Positions 46,222 through 55,724 of a stretch of 64,000 bases of DNA are shown piece by piece. This DNA is from an uncultured Bacteroidota bacterium. GTDB lineage: Bacteria; Bacteroidota; Bacteroidia; Bacteroidales; P3. How positions within the stretch are numbered: position 1 is the first letter of the stretch; each line of letters begins with the position of its first letter. The stretch lies in NCBI GenBank assembly GCA_902778925.1, contig CACYZN010000002.1, positions 1-64,000 of the forward strand, written 5' to 3'. The notes below the pieces were generated by a model, which was not told the origin of the DNA, did no database searches, and saw nothing but the letters and a program-made list of their open reading frames with translations. The position numbers and the translations under genes were made by a program.

Positions 46222-47043
46222 TTAGTTGTCGATTCTGCCTATCAGGCTGTCGTAGAATTTGTTGATGCTTGAGTAGAATTCGTCGCGGTCGGCGCAGTAG
46301 TCGAGCACCGAGCGTTTGTTTTCCTTGGCGAAGGCCACCAGCTCGGGGTCGACATTGGGCGAGCCGATGATGACGCCCTGCGAGTAGGTGATGGCGGCTT
46401 TCATCAGGCCGCGGTAGGTGGTGTCGCCGTAAAGGCGCAGGTCCTTGGCGGTGGCCGAGTCGGTCTTCATCTTGCGCTCGAGGTCGCCCGGTATGCTGCC
46501 TCTGAAGGCGTCGTCCATGAGCGTGATGACCATCTTGGTGCCGCTGAAGAAGGCATTCTCCTTGTTTATGCGGCGCAAATAGAAGGGTATCATGGCCGCC
46601 GACCAGCCCATGAAGTTGATCAGGTGGGGCTGCCAGGCCAGCTTGCGCACGGCCTCGAGGGTGCCGCGACCGAAGAAGAGCAGCCGCTCGTCGGCCATCG
46701 GGGCCAGCGTGCCGTCGGCCTCGGTGGGACCTTTGCAGCCGCCGAAGTAATCCTCGTTGTCGATGAAATACACTTGCAGGCGGGCCTGCTGTATGGAGCC
46801 GACCTTGATGATGAGCTGTCGGTCGCAGTTGTTTATGATGAGGTTCAGACCGCTGAGGCGTATCACCTCGTGCAGCTGGTGCTTGCGCTCGCTCACACCG
46901 CCGTAGCGGGGCATGAAGACCCTGATTTCGCGGCCCATTTCTTGCAGCTTTGCTGGCAAATAACGACCCATTACCGAAAGTTCGTTCTCCTCTACAAACG
47001 GCGTAATCTCCTGATTAACAAACAATATTCTACCTTTTGCCAT
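46222..47043 (-). CDS. Short starch/glycogen synthase-like protein (GT5 N-terminal domain)
   Basis: 273 residues from MAKGRILFVNQEITPFVEEN; upstream in-frame codons lie across the promoter. It matches the N-terminal GT-B half of GT5 glycogen synthases: RYLPAKLQEMGREIRVFMPRYG region, QHxY-like YFIDNEDYFGG, and LINFMGWSAAMIPFYLR. The C-terminal ADP-glucose-binding half is missing, as is usual for this Bacteroidota form that neighbours DUF4270 genes. Whether it makes glycogen alone is doubtful; the true activity is unknown. First gene of the unit ending with maf. Confidence 0.8.
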   Translation of the reverse strand: MAKGRILFVNQEITPFVEENELSVMGRYLPAKLQEMGREIRVFMPRYGGVSERKHQLHEVIRLSGLNLIINNCDRQLIIKVGSIQQARLQVYFIDNEDYFGGCKGPTEADGTLAPMADERLLFFGRGTLEAVRKLAWQPHLINFMGWSAAMIPFYLRRINKENAFFSGTKMVITLMDDAFRGSIPGDLERKMKTDSATAKDLRLYGDTTYRGLMKAAITYSQGVIIGSPNVDPELVAFAKENKRSVLDYCADRDEFYSSINKFYDSLIGRIDN

Positions 47044-47069
47044 GTGATAATATATATTTATTCCAAGTG

Positions 47070-47100
47070 CAAAGTTATAAAAAAAATCTGAATTGCACAC
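47070..47100 (-). promoter_or_regulatory. Promoter of the synthase-DUF4270-MORN-maf unit
   Basis: TAACTTTG (47077-47070, minus strand) with a T-rich spacer; -33 region TGTG. Leader of about 20 bases. Confidence 0.55.
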
Positions 47101-47243
47101 AGACTTTCCAAAATTTTTTCCTCGCCCCCTCGGCACCGTCCCGAAACACCCTTATCCACACACCCTCAGCGCATTGCAGCACGACAAGCCCCATAACATC
47201 CTCAAAACCAGCTCCTCCAGCCTTCCTCTCCGGTTCCCCTCCG

Positions 47244-47320
47244 GTAGTTCTTATGTACTTCTTATGTATTTCTTATGTATTTCTTATGTTTTAAACATAA
47301 ATACAACATAAGAAATACAA
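47244..47320. repeat. 11-bp-register palindromic array (TTCTTATGTA type), seven units
   Basis: Blocks GTAGTTCTTAT, GTACTTCTTAT, GTATTTCTTAT twice, centre GTTTTAAACAT, AAATACAACAT, AAGAAATACAA. The right arm is shorter than in its sister copies. It lies between divergent promoters (synthase unit and recX). The flank CTCCGGTAG is also shared with the 22761 copy. Confidence 0.88.
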
Positions 47321-47406
47321 AGGGCCACCGCACAGCGGCGGCGGCACGCGGCGCAAAGGGCGGCGGCCGCTGGCGGCGACTGGTTTTCATGGAAATATGA
47401 TTATTC

Positions 47407-47438
47407 TGTTGGCGGTTTGAAAAAAAGTTGTACTTTTG
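47407..47438 (+). promoter_or_regulatory. recX promoter
   Basis: TACTTTTG at 47431-47438 after GAAAAAAAGTTG; TGTTGGC near -33. The box precludes the upstream TTG start at 47436 and supports GTG 47469. Confidence 0.65.
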
Positions 47439-47468
47439 CAGCGATTTATTTATCGCAAAACAGTTCAA

Positions 47469-47945
47469 GTGAAGAACCACAACACAACCCCCGCCGAACG
47501 GACGCAGGCCCTGCTCGACCGCGCACGGCGATACTGCGCGCTGTCGGAGCAATGCGAAAGCGGCGTGCGGCAGAAGCTGATAGCGTGGGGAGCTGCCACG
47601 ACCGACATCGACCCGATAGTGCGGCAGCTGCGCTCGGACTCGTATCTGGACGACGAACGCTATGCCCGCGCCTACTGCGAAAGCAAGCTGCTGCACCAAA
47701 GCTGGAGCCGCCAGAAAGTGCTGTACCAGCTGCGCCTGAAACGGCTGCCCAAGGAGGCCATCGACAACGGCATGGCCGCCGTCGACGAAGAGGCCTACCT
47801 CGACCAGCTGCGGGCCACCGCAGCCCACAAGCTGCAGGAGCTGGGCGGTCCCGACGACCCCGACGCCGACCGCCGGCTGACGACCTTCCTGCTGGGCCGC
47901 GGCTTCACCATGGACGAGATAAACCAAGCAACCAACAACCGATAA
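47469..47945 (+). CDS. recX: Regulatory protein RecX
   Basis: 158 residues from a GTG at 47469 (VKNHNTTPAERTQ). Small all-helical modulator of RecA filaments. Typical features: ALLDRARRYCALSEQCES, SGVRQKLIAWG, YLDDERYARAYCESKL, SRQKVLYQLRLK, and a C-terminal repeat with FLLGRGFTMDEI. recA is not in the window. It lies 20 bases upstream of the DUF3078 gene. Confidence 0.88.
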   Translation: MKNHNTTPAERTQALLDRARRYCALSEQCESGVRQKLIAWGAATTDIDPIVRQLRSDSYLDDERYARAYCESKLLHQSWSRQKVLYQLRLKRLPKEAIDNGMAAVDEEAYLDQLRATAAHKLQELGGPDDPDADRRLTTFLLGRGFTMDEINQATNNR

Positions 47946-47965
47946 AAAACAAACAATCAAGCACT

Positions 47966-49051
47966 ATGAAACGCATCCTTATCCTTTGTGCAGCACTGGC
48001 ACTGGCCGGCGCAGCCACCGCACAGGACGAAGCCGACTCCAAACTGTCGGCCGGCACCTGGTCGACCAGTTCGACCCCGGCCCTCAAGGCCAGCGAGTTC
48101 ATGTTCAACAACTGGTCTAAGACCGGCAACTCGCAGATCGACGTCACCGGCACCTTCTTCGGCAACTACAAATACACCCACCCCAAGTTTGTGTGGGACA
48201 ACGTGGTCGACCTCGCCTACGGCTACGCCTGGCAAGACCTCGACAACTCGACCGCCGACTCGGTGGGCGGCCTCTTCGAGACCCGCCGCAAGAGCAACGA
48301 CAAGATAGACCTCACCAGCGCCATCAGCTGGAACGCCTACAAGGGCTGGGGCGCCTCGTTCTCGGCCAACCTCAAGACCCAGTTCGGCGCCGGCTACGAA
48401 TACGAAGGCATCGGCGTGAACCAGACCGAGACCAAGGTGTCGCGCTTCTTCGCTCCCGCCTACCTCACCACCGCCCTCTCGTTCGAGTACAAGAAGACCG
48501 ACTGGTCGGTGTCGCTCTCGTTCCTCACCGGCAAGACCACCTTCGTGTACGACGACTCACTCATAGCCGCCGACCGCACCTACGGTGTCATACAGCCCGA
48601 CAACTTCGACCCCACCGACCCCAAGACCTTCAGCCACGCCTACTTCGCCCTCGGTAGCTACATCAAGGCTCAGTACCTGAAGAAAGACCTGCTGCCCAGC
48701 CTCGACCTCTACGCCCGCGTCGAGCTCTTCTACGACTACAAGAAGCCCGGCAACATGGCCTGGAACAGCGACGCCACCGCGATGGGTGCCGAATCGAAAT
48801 ACCTGCTCGCCGAAGGCGAGACTTGGAACGACCTGAGCGCCTACAAATGGCTCAAGAAGCGTGCCTTCGAGACCGACCTCGACTTCGAGGTGAAACTCGA
48901 CTACCGCTTCTCCGAGCACATCGCCGCCAACTTCGCCCTCAACCTGAAGTGGGACACCGACTTCAGCGGCATAGGCAAGTGGGGCCACTGGCAGGTCTAC
49001 CAGATGGCCGGCCTCCAGGTGTTCTTCAGCTGGAAGACCCCGAAAGCATAA
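47966..49051 (+). CDS. DUF3078 outer-membrane beta-barrel protein
   Basis: 361 residues with a signal peptide (MKRILILCAALALAGAAT, then AQ). The mature chain is rich in alternating aromatic strands (KYTHPKFVWDNVVDLAYGYA, WNAYKGWGASFSANLKTQFG) and ends in a strand with terminal aromatic residues (GLQVFFSWKTPKA), as outer-membrane barrels do. It fits the DUF3078 family of Bacteroidota. Function unknown. It is followed by a strong bidirectional terminator. Confidence 0.82.
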   Translation: MKRILILCAALALAGAATAQDEADSKLSAGTWSTSSTPALKASEFMFNNWSKTGNSQIDVTGTFFGNYKYTHPKFVWDNVVDLAYGYAWQDLDNSTADSVGGLFETRRKSNDKIDLTSAISWNAYKGWGASFSANLKTQFGAGYEYEGIGVNQTETKVSRFFAPAYLTTALSFEYKKTDWSVSLSFLTGKTTFVYDDSLIAADRTYGVIQPDNFDPTDPKTFSHAYFALGSYIKAQYLKKDLLPSLDLYARVELFYDYKKPGNMAWNSDATAMGAESKYLLAEGETWNDLSAYKWLKKRAFETDLDFEVKLDYRFSEHIAANFALNLKWDTDFSGIGKWGHWQVYQMAGLQVFFSWKTPKA

Positions 49052-49073
49052 GGCCGCCAACCGGCCAGAGCCT

Positions 49074-49122
49074 AAACAAAGAAGCCAAACATGCGGCAGC
49101 GCTATGTTTGGCTTCTTTGTTT
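49074..49122. terminator. Bidirectional terminator between DUF3078 and SAM hydrolase genes
   Basis: AAACAAAGAAGCCAAACAT (49074-49092) pairs with its exact complement at 49104-49122 across an 11-base loop. It offers A-rich then T-rich ends on both strands and lies between convergent genes. Confidence 0.9.
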
Positions 49123-49134
49123 CCAGGCTTGTCT

Positions 49135-49914
49135 CTACTTGAAGCGCAGCAGGACCGACTCGTTCACCTTCAGGCCCACCAGCTGCGCAAGCGAGCTCTC
49201 CTTCACAGCCAGCTCCAACAGGCCGGTGGCCGACACCGTGAGGCGCAGCTTGCGGCGCGGGTCGTTGGTCTGGTGCTGCTGGTAGTAGCCGCTCATCAGC
49301 TCGCTCACCTCCTGGTCGCGCACTGCCAACACGAACTGGCGGCCGGCGCGCAAGGCCTCGAACTCGCGGTAGGTCATGCCCAGATAGGCATTGCCGTAGG
49401 CGTCGACATAGTGCACATAGATGCGGTAACTGTCGCCCTGCTGTATGAAGCGGGGCATGGTGCGCTGCACCAGCTGGCCGGGCCGCGACCCGAGGTCGGA
49501 CAGTGCGGCTCCGCGCGCCAGCTTGGCGGCGGCCATGGCAAAGACATTGTAGGCGGCAAAGTTGTACACACCCCCCTCCTGCACCGGCAGCACCACGAGG
49601 TCCTCCACCTCGTCGGCAAACGCCATCGTGGGCAGGCCGTTGTCGCAGCAGAAGAAGTACTGGCCGCGCACCTTGACGCAGAGCAGTGGCGGCCGGGTGG
49701 CCACATCGACGATATGCACCGTGCCGGCGGGGAAGCCCAGGCAGGCATGGCGCACCACGAAGGTGGCCGTCATGATATTGTACGCCTCGAGGCGGTGGGT
49801 GATGTCGACCACCCGTACCCCCTCGATATTGGAGTACAGAAGGCCTTTTACCATACCCGAGAAAAAGCCTTCTTCGCCCCAATCGGTTGTCAGTGTTACA
49901 ATTGGCATACTCAT
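49135..49914 (-). CDS. SAM hydrolase / hydroxide adenosyltransferase (DUF62, chlorinase-fluorinase family)
   Basis: 259 residues from MSMPIVTLTTDWGEEGFFSG; the start follows the promoter box by 9 bases. It matches the DUF62 family, which cleaves S-adenosylmethionine to adenosine and methionine using water. Signals: TLTTDWG with the catalytic Asp, DITHRLEAYNI, ATRPPLLCVKVRGQYFFCCDNG, and in the C-terminal barrel HYVDAYGNAYLGM. True halogenases are rare, so the hydrolase activity is expected. It is divergent from sufC across a symmetric promoter. Confidence 0.85.
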   Translation of the reverse strand: MSMPIVTLTTDWGEEGFFSGMVKGLLYSNIEGVRVVDITHRLEAYNIMTATFVVRHACLGFPAGTVHIVDVATRPPLLCVKVRGQYFFCCDNGLPTMAFADEVEDLVVLPVQEGGVYNFAAYNVFAMAAAKLARGAALSDLGSRPGQLVQRTMPRFIQQGDSYRIYVHYVDAYGNAYLGMTYREFEALRAGRQFVLAVRDQEVSELMSGYYQQHQTNDPRRKLRLTVSATGLLELAVKESSLAQLVGLKVNESVLLRFK

Positions 49915-49922
49915 ATCGAGGT

Positions 49923-49972
49923 GCAAAGATACACTTTTTTTCGCAGGTGTGAGAAAAAAGATGTATCTTTGC
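49923..49972. promoter_or_regulatory. Symmetric divergent promoters, SAM hydrolase (minus) and sufC (plus)
   Basis: GCAAAGATACA (49923-49933) and TGTATCTTTGC (49962-49972) are exact inverted complements. Each contains a TATCTTTG -7 box (minus 49931-49924, plus 49964-49971), and matched A/T tracts lie between. The spacer and -33 zone of each promoter overlaps the other's, so both RNA polymerases compete for one 50-base site. Confidence 0.8.
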
Positions 49973-50034
49973 TCGTTGGCTCCCCCAGCGGAGGAGCCTA
50001 TAGGATAGTAGCAATCAACCAATTGTATATAAAA

Positions 50035-50789
<755 letters not shown>

Positions 50790-50793
<4 letters not shown>

Positions 50794-51719
50794 TACGCAA
50801 AGACATACTACCCAACACCTGGGGCGACGAGTGGAAGGTGCCGGCCGACACCACCCCACAGCTGCTGTCGGTGCCGCAGGGCGCTTCGCTCTGCGTCGTC
50901 ATCACCGACGACCCCTGGATAGTCGAGATGCTCGACGGCAAAGCCGTGTGCATGCCCTCGACACCCCTGCTGAAGGTCGACGCGGCCGAAGACAGTTCGC
51001 TCCAGCTCTACCGCCTGCAAGGCATGAATACCCCCAGCGAACACATCACCACCACCCAGGTGGCTATGCAGCAAGGGGCACAGCTGCGCATGAACACCAT
51101 CACCCTCGGCGGGGGCCACGTGCGCAACAACATCGAGATACGCATGCACGGCGAACACTGCCACGTCGAGGCCGACGGACTGTACCTGATAGACCGCGAG
51201 CAGCAGTGCGACAACTACATCTTCGTGGAACACGCCAAGCCCAACTGCTACAGCCGCGAGCTGTACAAGGGCATCGTCGACGACTCGGCGCGTGCGCGCT
51301 TCAACGGACACGTGCTCGTGCAGGACGGCGCCACCAAGACCGAGGCTTTCCAAACCAACCGCAACATACTGCTCACCGACAAGGCCCATGTCGACACCCG
51401 CCCCTTCCTGGAAATATACAACGACGACGTGAAGTGCTCGCACGGAAGCACCATCGGACAGCTCGACGAGCAGGCCATGTTCTACCTGCAAACCCGCGGC
51501 ATAAGCCAACGCACCGCCATCACTATGCTGAGCTACGCCTTCTGCGACGAAGTGATACGCGCCATCGAGCTGGCCGAGTTGCGCGACATAGTGGGCGACA
51601 TGGTGAAGAAGCGACTGCACGGCGAGTTGGTGCCCTCATGCGACGAATGCGCCATACGCTGCACCACGCCCTGCAATGGCGAGAACGTCAGTTTCAAGAT
51701 AGACCCCAGTAAGCTATAG
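50790..51719 (+). CDS. sufD: Fe-S assembly protein SufD
   Basis: 309 residues from MIRKDILPNTWGDEW, overlapping sufC by ATGA. The beta-helix core and the family signature NDDVKCSHGSTIGQLDEQAM with the conserved His are present. RGISQRTAITMLSYAFCDEV and the C-terminal helices follow. It is shorter than enterobacterial SufD. The tail carries four closely spaced cysteines (CDECAIRCTTPC), a possible metal or cluster site. SufD pairs with SufB on the scaffold; here SufB is missing locally. Confidence 0.9.
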
Positions 51720-51722
51720 GTG

Positions 51723-53429
51723 ATGCACCGCATTGCGGCCATACTCGCAGCAGTCTTGCTCCTATGCACCGCACCACGGTTGCACGGTCAGGACATCAGG
51801 CCTGCCGACCGCAAGCAGTATGCCGAAGCCTTGGCGCACTACAACAGCCACAACTACCGCCAGTCGGCCGTGTTGTTGCGCAAGGTGGCGGCCCGCAACC
51901 CCAAAGCCCCCGACCCGCAGTTCTGGCTGGGCATGACAGCTGTGGCCAACGGCTTCAACGCAGCCGGCATACGCAAGTATTTCGGCCGTTGCATCGAGCT
52001 CGCGCCCGACTATCCCCACCCGCTGGCCCACTACTACATGGGCATAGTCCACTATACCGACGCCCGCTACGACGAGGCCGTGGCCGAGCTGGAGCGCTAC
52101 TTCGCCTTGGCCGAGGGGAGCGACGACCGCCAGGTGACAGCTGCCTACGAGGAAGCTTCCAACTATCTCTACTGGTCGCAGTTCCTGGCCGAAGCCATGC
52201 TCAAAGAGGCCCCCTTCGAGCCCGGACGCGTGACCGGTGTCAGCTCGCGCCACGACGAGATACTGCCCTACCTCAGCCCCGACGGCACCGAGTTCTACTA
52301 CCTGCGCCGCCTGCCGGTGAAGAAGGAGCGCACCTACTACGCCCGCGAGCTCGATGAGACCCACTGGCGACTGTGCATGAGCCGCCGCACCGACAGCACC
52401 TTCAGCCAAGGCGTCGAACTGCCCGCACCCTTCAACAGCGGCCAGCCCGAAGGCAGCGTGAGCCTAACCGCCGACGGGCGTGAGCTCTACTACTCCGTCA
52501 TCACCAACCACCAAGGCTACGCCAACAGCGACCTCTACATGGTGCGGCGCGATGCTGCCGGCAGCTGGAGCGCCGCCGAGCGCCTGGGACAACAGGTGAA
52601 CAACGCCGACAGCTGGGAGTCGCAGCCTACGGTGAGCGCCGACGGGCGCACGCTGGTGTTTGCCTCCAACCGCCGCGGCGGCCACGGCGGCACCGACCTC
52701 TGGCGCTGCCACCGCCTGCCCAACGGCGACTGGAGCCGTCCCGAGAACCTGGGCGACAAGGTGAACACCCGTGGCAACGAGAAGATGCCCTTCCTGGCTG
52801 CCGACGGCCACACCCTCTACTTCCTCAGCGACGGCTGGCAGGGCTTCGGCGGCTACGACATCTACTTCGCCGACCTCGCCGACCCCTACGGCAACCGCCC
52901 CACCAACATGGGCCTGCCCCTCAACACCGAGGCCGACGAGAGCGGGTTCGGCGTCACCGCCGACGGGCGCCGCGCCTACTTCGCAGGCCGCCTGGACGAC
53001 TCGCGCAGCAGCGACATACTGGCCTTCGACCTCTACCCCGCGGCACGTCCCGAGCCCATGACGCTGCGCCACCTGACCCTCGATGGCGCCGACACCCTGC
53101 TGGTGCTGCACGAGCAGGAAGCCACCGTGGTGACCCTGACACGCCCCGGCCGGCTGCCCGTAATCCTGAATGTGAAACCCCGCCAGCTGCCCAAGACCGT
53201 GAGCCTGAGCGACAGCGTGGCGACCATCGACCTGGCCGACCCCGCCGTGGTCGACGCACTGGCCCGCTGGATGGTCGACAACCCGCGCGTGCACCTCTCC
53301 ATCGAGTGCCCCAAGGCCGACGCCGCACGCCAGGCCTACGACCGACTGCGCGGTGCCGGACTGCGCGCCGACCGCCTCGCCTACCGCGGCGGCACCGACA
53401 TACCAAGACCCCAAATACGCCGCCGATGA
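51723..53429 (+). CDS. PorE-like TPR/PD40 envelope protein with degenerate OmpA-type end
   Basis: 568 residues; ATG 51723 is preferred over the GTG at 51720. Signal peptide MHRIAAILAAVLLLC...HGQ. TPR-type helices fill about 30-140 (ALAHYNSHNYRQSAVLLRKV, HYYMGIVHYTDARYDEA). A PD40/WD40-like propeller (about 170-430) has VSADGRTLVFASNRRGGHGG and LAADGHTLYFLSDGWQGFGG. The last 90 residues look like an OmpA peptidoglycan-binding fold (VVDALARWMVDNPRVHLSIE, LRGAGLRADRLAYRGG) but lack the usual NxxLSxxRA and Asp signature. PorE of P. gingivalis has TPR, propeller, CRD and OmpA parts and helps anchor the T9SS. This is a plausible relative, not a proven one. Confidence 0.7.
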   Translation: MHRIAAILAAVLLLCTAPRLHGQDIRPADRKQYAEALAHYNSHNYRQSAVLLRKVAARNPKAPDPQFWLGMTAVANGFNAAGIRKYFGRCIELAPDYPHPLAHYYMGIVHYTDARYDEAVAELERYFALAEGSDDRQVTAAYEEASNYLYWSQFLAEAMLKEAPFEPGRVTGVSSRHDEILPYLSPDGTEFYYLRRLPVKKERTYYARELDETHWRLCMSRRTDSTFSQGVELPAPFNSGQPEGSVSLTADGRELYYSVITNHQGYANSDLYMVRRDAAGSWSAAERLGQQVNNADSWESQPTVSADGRTLVFASNRRGGHGGTDLWRCHRLPNGDWSRPENLGDKVNTRGNEKMPFLAADGHTLYFLSDGWQGFGGYDIYFADLADPYGNRPTNMGLPLNTEADESGFGVTADGRRAYFAGRLDDSRSSDILAFDLYPAARPEPMTLRHLTLDGADTLLVLHEQEATVVTLTRPGRLPVILNVKPRQLPKTVSLSDSVATIDLADPAVVDALARWMVDNPRVHLSIECPKADAARQAYDRLRGAGLRADRLAYRGGTDIPRPQIRRR

Positions 53430-55246
53430 GACCCATTGTCCGCATACTGGCCTACCTGCGCCACTACCCATGGCAGATTGCACTGAACGTGTTCTTCAAC
53501 CTGCTGCACATAGTCTTCAACCTGGGTTCGTATGTGATGATTGTGCCCTTCGTCGAGCTGCTTTTCGGGCTGGGCGACGTGCCGGCCGCCGAGCCGCAGC
53601 TGCACTTCACCCAGGAGGGGGTGGCACAGTACGCCTTCTGGCACCTATACCGCTACCGCGACACCCTGGGCCTCATGCCCTGCCTGCTCTATATCGGCGG
53701 CGGCTACCTGGCCTGCTCGCTGCTGAGCAACCTGTTCCGCTACCTGGGCCTGGTCTACCTGAGCAGCATACGCAACGGCGTCATCGAGCGCCTGCGCAAC
53801 GACCTCTACCACCGCATCACCATACTGCCCGTGGGCTACTTCGGACGCCAGCGCCGCGGCGACCTGATAAGCCGCATGGCCAACGACCTCACCGACGTGG
53901 AGTGGAGCATCGTGAGCACCCTGCAGTCGCTGGTGAAAGACCCCATCAACATAGTGGTCTTCTGCGCCACCCTGCTCTTCGTCTCGTGGCGCCTCTTCGT
54001 GCTCTTCCTGCTGGTGCTGCCGGCAGGGGTGTGGATGATAGCCCGCATCGGCAACAGCCTGAAGCGCAATTCGCAGCAGGGCCAGGCCCGTCTGGGCCGT
54101 CTGTTTGCACTGCTCGACGAGTCGCTCGGCTCGCTGCGGGTGGTGAAAGTCTTCGGCGCCGAGGAGCGCCAGCAGGCGCGCTTCGGCCGCGCCAACGCCA
54201 ACTACGCCCACTCGATGATGCGGGTGGCACGCCGCCGCGAGCTGTCGAGCCCCCTGTCCGAGATTCTGGGCACCCTGGCCCTCGTCATCATCCTCATCGT
54301 GGGCGGCTCGTGGGTCATCGGCGGCCACATCATGCCGTCGGTATTCATATTCTTCGTCATCGTCTTCGCCCGCCTCATACCGCCCATCCAGGCCGTGGTG
54401 CGGGCCTACAACAGCCTGCAGAAAGGGTCGGCCTCGGCACAGCGCTTCCTCGAGGTGCTCGACGCCGACGAGGTGATTGTGGAGCGCCCCGACGCCGTCG
54501 TGCTGGACCGCTTCACCAACGCCATCGAGCTGCACGACGTGGGCTTCCACTTCGCCGACGGCGTGCCCATACTGCAGCACATAGACCTCTGCATACCGCG
54601 CGGCATGCACCTGGCCATCGTGGGACCCTCGGGCGCCGGCAAGAGCACCCTGGTCGACCTGCTGCCACGCTTCTACGACATCACCTCGGGCTCCATCGTG
54701 GTCGACGGCCACCCCATCGGCGACCTCAACATCAACTCGCTGCGCCGGCAGTTCGGCCTCGTGAGCCAGGACTGCATCCTCTTCAACGACACCGTGGCGG
54801 CCAACATCGCCTTCGGCAGCCACGCCTACAGCGCCGAGCAGGTGCGCCAAGCCGCCCACATGGCCAACGCCGACGAGTTCATAGAGCAGCTGCCCGAGGG
54901 CTACAGCACCGTCGTCGGCGACCGCGGCCTCAACCTCTCGGGTGGACAACGCCAGCGCCTCAGCATTGCCCGCGCCCTGCTGCGCGACACCCCCATACTG
55001 ATACTCGACGAGGCCACCTCGGCCCTCGACTCGGCCAGCGAACACACCGTGCAACAGTGCCTCGACACCCTGATGCAGGGCCGCACCACCATCACCATAG
55101 CCCACCGCCTCTCGACCATCCGCCACGCCGACCTCATCGTGGTGCTCGACCATGGCCGCATAGTGCAACGCGGCACCCACGAGAGCCTCCTCGCCGACCC
55201 CGACGGCCTCTACAGCAAGCTCGTGGCCATGCAAAGCTTTGTCTAA
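53426..55246 (+). CDS. MsbA-like ABC exporter
   Basis: 606 residues from MRPIVRILAYLRHYPWQ, overlapping the upstream gene by ATGA. An N-terminal transmembrane domain of six helices (about 15-345) is followed by one ATPase domain: Walker A GPSGAGKST, signature NLSGGQRQRLSIARALL, Walker B ILILDEATSALD, H-loop IAHRLSTI. It is a homodimeric type IV exporter, probably flipping lipid A or another lipid. A lipid role is inferred from the fold only. Last gene of the sufC unit; no terminator is visible before the repeat arrays. Confidence 0.9.
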   Translation: MRPIVRILAYLRHYPWQIALNVFFNLLHIVFNLGSYVMIVPFVELLFGLGDVPAAEPQLHFTQEGVAQYAFWHLYRYRDTLGLMPCLLYIGGGYLACSLLSNLFRYLGLVYLSSIRNGVIERLRNDLYHRITILPVGYFGRQRRGDLISRMANDLTDVEWSIVSTLQSLVKDPINIVVFCATLLFVSWRLFVLFLLVLPAGVWMIARIGNSLKRNSQQGQARLGRLFALLDESLGSLRVVKVFGAEERQQARFGRANANYAHSMMRVARRRELSSPLSEILGTLALVIILIVGGSWVIGGHIMPSVFIFFVIVFARLIPPIQAVVRAYNSLQKGSASAQRFLEVLDADEVIVERPDAVVLDRFTNAIELHDVGFHFADGVPILQHIDLCIPRGMHLAIVGPSGAGKSTLVDLLPRFYDITSGSIVVDGHPIGDLNINSLRRQFGLVSQDCILFNDTVAANIAFGSHAYSAEQVRQAAHMANADEFIEQLPEGYSTVVGDRGLNLSGGQRQRLSIARALLRDTPILILDEATSALDSASEHTVQQCLDTLMQGRTTITIAHRLSTIRHADLIVVLDHGRIVQRGTHESLLADPDGLYSKLVAMQSFV

Positions 55247-55307
55247 GAAAAGCCCCAGGCCTTCTTTTAATGCAGAGCACTTATTTCCAAGTGCCATCTG
55301 CCCCACA

Positions 55308-55479
55308 CTCTCACCTCTCACCTTTCACCTCTCCACTCTCCACTCTCCACTCTTCACTCTCCACTCTTCACTCTCCACTCCCCACTCTCCACTCTCCACT
55401 CTCCACTCCCCACTCTCCACTCTCCACTCTCCACTCTCCACTCTTCACTCTCCACTCTCCACTCCCCCCTCTCCACTCC
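55308..55479. repeat. Heptamer array (CTCTCCA), about 24 units
   Basis: A 172-base stretch keeps a 7-base register of CTCTCCA with variants CTCTTCA, CTCCCCA, CTCTCAC and CTTTCAC. It lies in the 478-base gap between the MsbA-like gene and dnaE and runs almost into the palindromic array at 55495. The opposite strand is purine-rich (TGGAGAG). Confidence 0.9.
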
Positions 55480-55494
55480 GAGCCATCCTCTCCG

Positions 55495-55593
55495 CCCGTT
55501 CTTATGTACTTCTTATGTATTTCTTATGTTGTATTTATGTTTAAAACATAAGAAATACATAAGAAATACATAAGAACGATATAAGAACTCAAG
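55495..55593. repeat. 11-bp-register palindromic array (TTCTTATGTA type), nine units
   Basis: Nine 11-base blocks: CCCGTTCTTAT, GTACTTCTTAT, GTATTTCTTAT, GTTGTATTTAT, centre GTTTAAAACAT, AAGAAATACAT twice, AAGAACGATAT, AAGAACTCAAG. Inner blocks are identical to the 22761-22859 copy. It lies about 50 bases upstream of the dnaE promoter. Confidence 0.9.
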
Positions 55594-55639
55594 GCCTTGC
55601 GGAGAGGGGGTAAAACGGGGAAAAATAGTTATCAACAAC

Positions 55640-55671
55640 AGCCGCAATTCGGGGGAAAAAGCGTATCTTTG
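55640..55671 (+). promoter_or_regulatory. dnaE promoter
   Basis: TATCTTTG at 55664-55671 after GGGGGAAAAAGCG. No TTTG is seen at -33. Leader of about 50 bases. Confidence 0.6.
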
Positions 55672-55724
55672 TAGCCTGATAACGACACGGCCCGAACGCC
55701 GAACCACCGAAAACTCAACACAGT

